Of a stretch of DNA of 64,000 bases, positions 59,596-64,000 are shown one piece after another. Under the pieces are notes generated by a model. It was given only the letters and a program-made list of their open reading frames with translations, was not told where the DNA came from and searched no databases. Each line of letters starts with the position of its first letter. Positions within the stretch are counted from its first letter, which is position 1. Origin of the DNA: Bacteroidia bacterium (lineage in GTDB: Bacteria; Bacteroidota; Bacteroidia; B-17B0; Aurantibacillaceae); contig JAEUTO010000004.1 in NCBI GenBank assembly GCA_016787785.1, positions 266,647 to 330,646 on the forward strand, written 5' to 3'. The translations under genes and the position numbers were made by a program.

Positions 59596-62142
59596 TTAAA
59601 AACTAAAGCTAACATTTACCCTGTAGGTTAAGCCCATCATGTATTGGTATTTATTTTGAAACCTGTTTAACTGGCCAACATCCCAACGCATTTGCTCATA
59701 CCCAAAATTTAAAGCGTTTGTATTATTCAATAAATTATTTATGCCGCCATTAAAATTTAAGTAATACTTACCTTTTATTCTGAAAGATTTTGATGCATTT
59801 AAATTAACAGTGTAAAAATCAGGTAATTTTTCCTGATCAATAACATCGTTTATTTGTTCATCGCCCTGTTGATATGGAACCAGCCCTTCTTCTGTTCTTC
59901 GGTCAGGATTTGTCATAATGTATGATTCGCCAAAATAATTAAACGTTGCACTCACATTCCAGGATTTTTTACCCATGTATTTATAAGTAAAACCACTAAC
60001 CAGCTGCGGCGTGCCGCCTACATAATAATCTTTCCAGTAAATAGTTCTATTGGTATATAGTTCAGTATTGTTATTTGATTGCCATGCTTGTGCCTTAGGG
60101 CGATTAGTATAATAATAATTTCCATAACCAAAAACACCTTGTAAAATGTGAGAGGTAAATAGTACTTTTTCAAGTGTGAGTTCAACACCCTGGTGTTTTT
60201 CGTTTAAGCCGGTTAAAAAGTAATTAACGTTACAATTGTAAATATCATACCAAAAAATACGCATATTGCTTTGGTTATTAATAGACGTGTTGTAATAAGT
60301 TGCCCTTGCTTTAAAGCCTGGAGATTTAAGTAGATAATTAAATTCATAACTTGCCACTTGTTCCGATGTAACACCCTGGGTAATTTCGTTTCTTGTTTCA
60401 GGAGAAATGAACATAGTATTTACTTCTGGCGGACGAGTTAAGAAACTACCGTGCGCAGTAATAAAATTTCTACCGTTTATCTTGTAGGTGATTCCACCTT
60501 TAACACCGTAATTTGTGAAAGAGATTATCTGACTTTTTCCTTGACTGGTGGTTGGAAATTTTCCGTTTGCAACAAATCCCTCTCTCCAAACCTGCATATT
60601 TGAAAATTGTAGGCCGCCATACAGATCAAAATGACCAACGCTGTATTCCGCTTGTGACCATGCCTGTGCCTTATTAATGTTGATATTAAAATCGTAACCA
60701 AATTTATCGCCTTTATAAATTTTTTGATCTGGGTTAGCAAGATTATTTTGCTGAAATGAAGAGCTAACACCAAGATTTTGCGCAAATTGATCGTAGTCTA
60801 ACCAAAAAGTACCTCCCAAAAGATCATTCATGGTTTTGTACTTATGGTTACGGTAAATATTACCACTTGCACCGGCACTAATAAATAAATTCTCAATGCG
60901 TTTATTAAATACAGAACTTAAAACAATGTTTTTAAGATCTTCAACTCTGTCTTCAAGAATATATCTCGATCTTGTTTCGCCGGTATTTAATTGTCCGGCT
61001 TGCGACGGAACAGTATATAGATTGTCCTGATTCATGGCAATCATTCTATCCCAGTTCATTTGTTGTGTATTTACATCATTCTCCCATAATGCTTTTTGTG
61101 CGTCCCCTTGTTCAGTTAGACCCTGGTTGTAAAAATAACTTGGAAAATATCTGTAATAATCAGGCCATGGATTTGGAGAGTTGTTCCAGTTTATTCCTGA
61201 CACGCTGGATTTTCCGGTGTTGAAGAATAAAGTCGTAGTTAATTTAGATGTATTTTTTGGTGTAAGAACATGTGTTAACATAAATGTTGGTCTGTTTGAT
61301 TTGCGAACAACTGAGTTTCTTACCTTGCCATTTTGATACCCCCATGATCGGTTGTAGTAGTGATCACCCGTAAGTTCGTAAGCTTCTAACTGCGCGCTTG
61401 AGCGGCCACCAATTTCCGATGGAGAATAATAACCTGTAAAAGACAAAAGATTTTTATTATTTATTTTTTTATCCAAACTCATAAAAAAAGTATTTGCCTG
61501 AATGTATGTGCCGGGAACATAAACCTGATCGCCCGAAGTAGTACTTGCCATTAATCTAAATGCCCAACCATTTTGCATCATACCTGTTGAGTGCGATATG
61601 GACGTACGATGTCTGAAATTTCTGTTTGTGGTTCCATAAGAAATACGTGTGCCTTTTCTGAAAGAAGATGCCTTCGAATCAAAATTATTATATCCTGCAG
61701 GTCCGGCAAAACCATAACGCGAGGCGCCGTTTCCGAGTCTGTATTCGCTAAAAGGCGCTGCGCCATATAAGCCTCCCCATTCGCCAAATGCGGCAAAGCC
61801 AAGTTCAGGATTATTAATATCAATACCATTGATCATCATTAACAGATTTTCGTTTGAATAACCTCTTATACGATAACGTGCAGAATTAAAATGAAAAATG
61901 GCGAACTGCGCAAAAAGGTCGCGGCTTGATTGCAATAAAGATGATGTTTCCTGTTGACCAATATCAGAATCAATATCGCCACCAGTGGCATTAAAAACTG
62001 GAATATTAAAAGAGTTATCTAAACTATCTTTTGGGTCTGAAGTAATTGTAGAATCTGCCTGAGAAATCTGTGCAAAAACAGTTCCTGTAAAAAGAAAAAA
62101 GGCAAGACAAATAAAATTTTTGAGCTTTATAAAATTTATCAT
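59596..62142 (-). CDS. TonB-dependent receptor
   Basis: An 848-residue outer-membrane receptor: signal FICLAFFLFTGTVFAQ, an atypical plug without an obvious carboxypeptidase-regulatory domain (SARYRIRGYSNENLLMMINGID, NNPELGFAAFGEWGGLYGA, EYRLGNGASRYGF), and a barrel ending in YRVNVSFSF. First gene of the leftward operon with the two DUF5689-type lipoproteins, 19 bases before the first of them. Ligand unknown. The gene is divergent from the secreted nuclease-fold enzyme at 62564, separated by a 421-base gap. Confidence 0.88.
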   Translation of the reverse strand: MINFIKLKNFICLAFFLFTGTVFAQISQADSTITSDPKDSLDNSFNIPVFNATGGDIDSDIGQQETSSLLQSSRDLFAQFAIFHFNSARYRIRGYSNENLLMMINGIDINNPELGFAAFGEWGGLYGAAPFSEYRLGNGASRYGFAGPAGYNNFDSKASSFRKGTRISYGTTNRNFRHRTSISHSTGMMQNGWAFRLMASTTSGDQVYVPGTYIQANTFFMSLDKKINNKNLLSFTGYYSPSEIGGRSSAQLEAYELTGDHYYNRSWGYQNGKVRNSVVRKSNRPTFMLTHVLTPKNTSKLTTTLFFNTGKSSVSGINWNNSPNPWPDYYRYFPSYFYNQGLTEQGDAQKALWENDVNTQQMNWDRMIAMNQDNLYTVPSQAGQLNTGETRSRYILEDRVEDLKNIVLSSVFNKRIENLFISAGASGNIYRNHKYKTMNDLLGGTFWLDYDQFAQNLGVSSSFQQNNLANPDQKIYKGDKFGYDFNININKAQAWSQAEYSVGHFDLYGGLQFSNMQVWREGFVANGKFPTTSQGKSQIISFTNYGVKGGITYKINGRNFITAHGSFLTRPPEVNTMFISPETRNEITQGVTSEQVASYEFNYLLKSPGFKARATYYNTSINNQSNMRIFWYDIYNCNVNYFLTGLNEKHQGVELTLEKVLFTSHILQGVFGYGNYYYTNRPKAQAWQSNNNTELYTNRTIYWKDYYVGGTPQLVSGFTYKYMGKKSWNVSATFNYFGESYIMTNPDRRTEEGLVPYQQGDEQINDVIDQEKLPDFYTVNLNASKSFRIKGKYYLNFNGGINNLLNNTNALNFGYEQMRWDVGQLNRFQNKYQYMMGLTYRVNVSFSF

Positions 62143-62563
62143 TTAGCTAATTTATTAAATATTGTTTTATTTTTAAATTTAAAAAAGTAATATTTAGAAA
62201 ACAGTTTAAATATAAAATAGGATGGAGTTTTTTCCGCCTTCATCCTAATTATTTCTAACTATTATGAAGCGGTTTCGGGAGTATAAAGTAGAATCTCTAT
62301 ATTACCTCAAGGATGATCACTTCTGACTAAATCGGGGCAAATATATAATTATTTAAGTATTGCATTATTAGCAAATTGTCAACAAAATATTACCGAAATT
62401 GTAATGATTAAATGTTAAAACGGTTTAAACGCTAGCTCTAATTGAGCCAAGGATACAGCAATAACAGGGGTAGGACATGCCAGATAAAAAACCGTAACAA
62501 GAAATATTCATTTAACATTTGGGCTGGTTTTATTTATTACTTTTGGCTCTCTTAAATAGAATT
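62143..62563. other. 421-base intergenic region with hairpins between divergent genes
   Basis: No convincing coding frame. Several possible structures: AGGATGGAG (62219-62227) pairs with CTTCATCCT (62238-62246) allowing one G-T; a GAAG...CTTC bracket around about 62265-62325 encloses a TAG/CTA stem; and GCTC/GAGC pair around 62435-62448. These could be a 5' leader regulatory element of either gene or an RNA gene; nothing matches a known RNA family by eye. Confidence 0.35.
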
Positions 62564-63622
62564 ATGAAATTAAAAATAATATTGTTTGTTGCGTTTGTTG
62601 CACTTACCTCTTATTCGTATTGCCAAAAATTGGATAAGGATAAAAAATATTTTGTGTCGGCAATTGGATTTTGGAATGTAGAGAATTTATATGATACATT
62701 AAATGATCAGTGGAAAAATGATGAGGACTTTACGCCATCAGGAACAAACGTTTGGAACGGACCACGTTACCGTACTAAAATAGATCGCTTGGCAGAAGTT
62801 ATTTCGCAAATGGCAACCGATGCAACACCTGATGGTTTGGCTATTTTAGGTTTGTGTGAAATTGAAAATAAAAGTGTTGTGCAGGATTTGGTAAATTCTC
62901 CAAGGTTGAAAAAACGTAATTATCAAATTGTGCATATTGAAGGGCCCGATACGCGCGGCGTTGACCCTTCTTTTATTTACAATCCATCTTATTTTAAAGT
63001 TATTAAAGCAGTTTCATACCACATACCTTATGTAACAGATACGGCTCACAAAACCCGCGACATTTTAGTGGTAAGCGGTTCGTTTTTGGGCGAACCATTA
63101 ACTGTTTTGGTAAATCACTGGCCTTCGAGAAGAGGTGGAGAGTTAAAAAGCAGACCAAACAGGAACGCTGCTGCAAAAGTTGCACGTCACATTATGGATA
63201 GTGTCACAAAAGCAGATCCTACTGCAAAAGTTACTTTAGTTGGCGATTTTAATGATGATCCGGTTAATGTTTGTATTAAGGAAGTGATAAATACTAATGG
63301 CGACTTCTCTAAATGTAAAGACGATCAGTATTTTAATCCAATGGAGCCTTTATATAATGATGGGACTGGCACATTGGCCTGGCAGGATAGTTGGAATTTG
63401 TTTGACCAGGTAATTTTAAATAAAACCTGGTTCCCAAAAAAATATGAAACCTGGCAATATTATACTGTAAGGGTTTTTAATAAAGCGTACTTAAAAGCCG
63501 ATTTTGGAAATTATAAAGATTATCCGTTTAGAACCTACAGCGGTGGTACATATACCGGTGGTTACAGCGATCACTTTCCTGTATTTGTTGTCATTGCAAA
63601 AGAAAATACTGGAAAGAAATAA
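62564..63622 (+). CDS. Secreted endonuclease/exonuclease/phosphatase-fold protein
   Basis: Start set at ATG 62564, which begins a signal peptide (KLKIILFVAFVALTSYSYCQ); the frame extends upstream without signal character. The 352-residue protein has EEP-fold motifs: FWNVENLYDT (active-site Asn-Glu), GLCEIENKSV (Glu), NHWPSRRGG (His with flanking Asn), VTLVGDFNDDP (Asp/Asn), and the C-terminal catalytic YSDHFPVFVVI (Ser-Asp-His). So catalytic residues look complete. Members are DNases, phosphatases or phosphodiesterases; the exact activity is unknown. Divergent from a receptor plus two DUF5689-type lipoproteins. Confidence 0.88.
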   Translation: MKLKIILFVAFVALTSYSYCQKLDKDKKYFVSAIGFWNVENLYDTLNDQWKNDEDFTPSGTNVWNGPRYRTKIDRLAEVISQMATDATPDGLAILGLCEIENKSVVQDLVNSPRLKKRNYQIVHIEGPDTRGVDPSFIYNPSYFKVIKAVSYHIPYVTDTAHKTRDILVVSGSFLGEPLTVLVNHWPSRRGGELKSRPNRNAAAKVARHIMDSVTKADPTAKVTLVGDFNDDPVNVCIKEVINTNGDFSKCKDDQYFNPMEPLYNDGTGTLAWQDSWNLFDQVILNKTWFPKKYETWQYYTVRVFNKAYLKADFGNYKDYPFRTYSGGTYTGGYSDHFPVFVVIAKENTGKK

Positions 63623-63640
63623 ATTTATGGTGTATCGTAA

Positions 63641-63680
63641 AAATAAAAAAGCCTCTCATCTCCGAGAGGCTTTTTTATTT
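63641..63680. terminator. Bidirectional terminator
   Basis: AAATAAAAAAGCCTCTC (63641-63657) pairs perfectly with GAGAGGCTTTTTTATTT (63664-63680). It serves the EEP enzyme (+) and the convergent T9SS gene (-). Confidence 0.95.
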
Positions 63681-63693
63681 GAACCTTTTTTAA

Positions 63694-64000
63694 TTATTGT
63701 TTCAGTAAGGTCACATGCCCAACATAAAGTTTCTTGTTATTTTCAAGATCGGTTATTTGTATTTTATAAATGTAAACACCATCTTGTGCAGCCCCTCTGT
63801 CAGCGTTAATATCAGAACCTTTTACGCTACCATCCCAACCTTTTCTAAAATCAGTTGAAGTAAAGATCAACTCACCCCAACGATCAAAGATCTCCATTTT
63901 GTAGTTGTCTTCTTTGATACCATACCCGTAAGGCATAAATACATCGTTGCGTCCGTTCTTATCCGGAGTAAATGCATTTGGGATATAAATGCCCATGTCA
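63694..64000 (-). CDS. T9SS type B sorting domain, C-terminal end of a gene cut by the window edge
   Basis: Only the last 101 or so residues are visible; the frame is still open at base 64000 and the ATG at 63996 is internal to the protein. IYIPNAFTPDKNGRNDVF, YKMEIFDRWGELIFTS, GWDGSVKG, DGVYIYKIQ and the ending KLYVGHVTLLKQ are the gliding-motility-associated (CHU_C, type B) sorting domain. Such domains terminate large cell-surface proteins exported by T9SS and often have a long N-terminal part, here unseen. Confidence 0.92.
   Translation of the reverse strand, partial: DMGIYIPNAFTPDKNGRNDVFMPYGYGIKEDNYKMEIFDRWGELIFTSTDFRKGWDGSVKGSDINADRGAAQDGVYIYKIQITDLENNKKLYVGHVTLLKQ

Noticed and set aside
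1..64000. tRNA, rRNA, CRISPR, transposase or prophage genes
   Set aside because: No cloverleaf, rRNA-like or regularly spaced repeat was noticed, and no coding frame resembles an integrase, transposase or phage structural protein apart from tail-fibre-like repeats in one gene.

Overview
The window comes from an AT-rich genome of a Bacteroidota bacterium. Evidence is seen directly in the sequence: many secreted proteins end in type IX secretion system (T9SS) type A or type B sorting domains, there is a T9SS plug-family protein and a PorV/PorQ-type barrel, TonB-dependent receptors carry carboxypeptidase-regulatory N-termini, a bacillithiol enzyme (BshC) is present, and TAnnTTTG-like -7 promoter boxes occur upstream of several genes. 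Shine-Dalgarno sequences are mostly absent, with one striking exception at 49075-49080. I saw no rRNA, tRNA, CRISPR array, insertion sequence or prophage. Genus and family cannot be settled from this window.

Layout. 1-8317: the 3' end of an OmpA-type protein, a UMF1-family transporter, a secreted von Willebrand A protein, a lipoprotein MsrB, then an overlapping pair made of an Lgt-like membrane protein and a radical SAM protein resembling archaeal tetraether synthase/MJ0619, followed by an aldo/keto reductase and a lipoprotein that seems to start at CTG. 8375-21181: an accessory surface-protein region with two tandem pairs of T9SS cargo proteins, a SiaC-like regulator, a tiny cargo-less sorting-domain protein, a predicted aminopeptidase, tandem thioredoxin-fold proteins and a Sco1 pair. 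21182-32232: a leftward operon (thiolase, TPR/PD40 protein, upp, bshC), a repeat-rich surface protein, a His-rich protein, and a receptor / cob(I)alamin adenosyltransferase / PaaI-type thioesterase operon. 32559-45106: a T9SS cargo protein, the plug-family protein, an aldehyde dehydrogenase, a YciF-type ferritin-like protein, a Pif1-like helicase fusion, a GAF protein, nadB, an Nfu-type Fe-S scaffold and dCMP deaminase. 45357-54607: a three-gene outer-membrane module (large TonB-dependent receptor, 1477-residue secreted protein, PorV/PorQ barrel). 54687-56975: greA, a HIT-family hydrolase and a phosphohexomutase. 57050-63622: two DUF5689-type lipoproteins, a TonB-dependent receptor and a divergent secreted endonuclease/exonuclease/phosphatase-fold enzyme. 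The right edge cuts a T9SS type B cargo gene.

How it fits together. Much of the window encodes the cell surface: secreted cargo, receptors, and proteins likely to act in T9SS export. The best candidates for an undescribed system are (1) the translationally overlapping Lgt-like / Tes-like pair, where the Lgt homologue lacks two canonical catalytic residues and may work on a membrane lipid with the radical SAM enzyme; (2) the receptor / giant secreted protein / PorV-like module; and (3) the DUF5689 / receptor / nuclease-fold cluster. Adjacent paralogue pairs are unusually common, pointing to recent local duplication. All functions are inferred from reading motifs; no database search was run.
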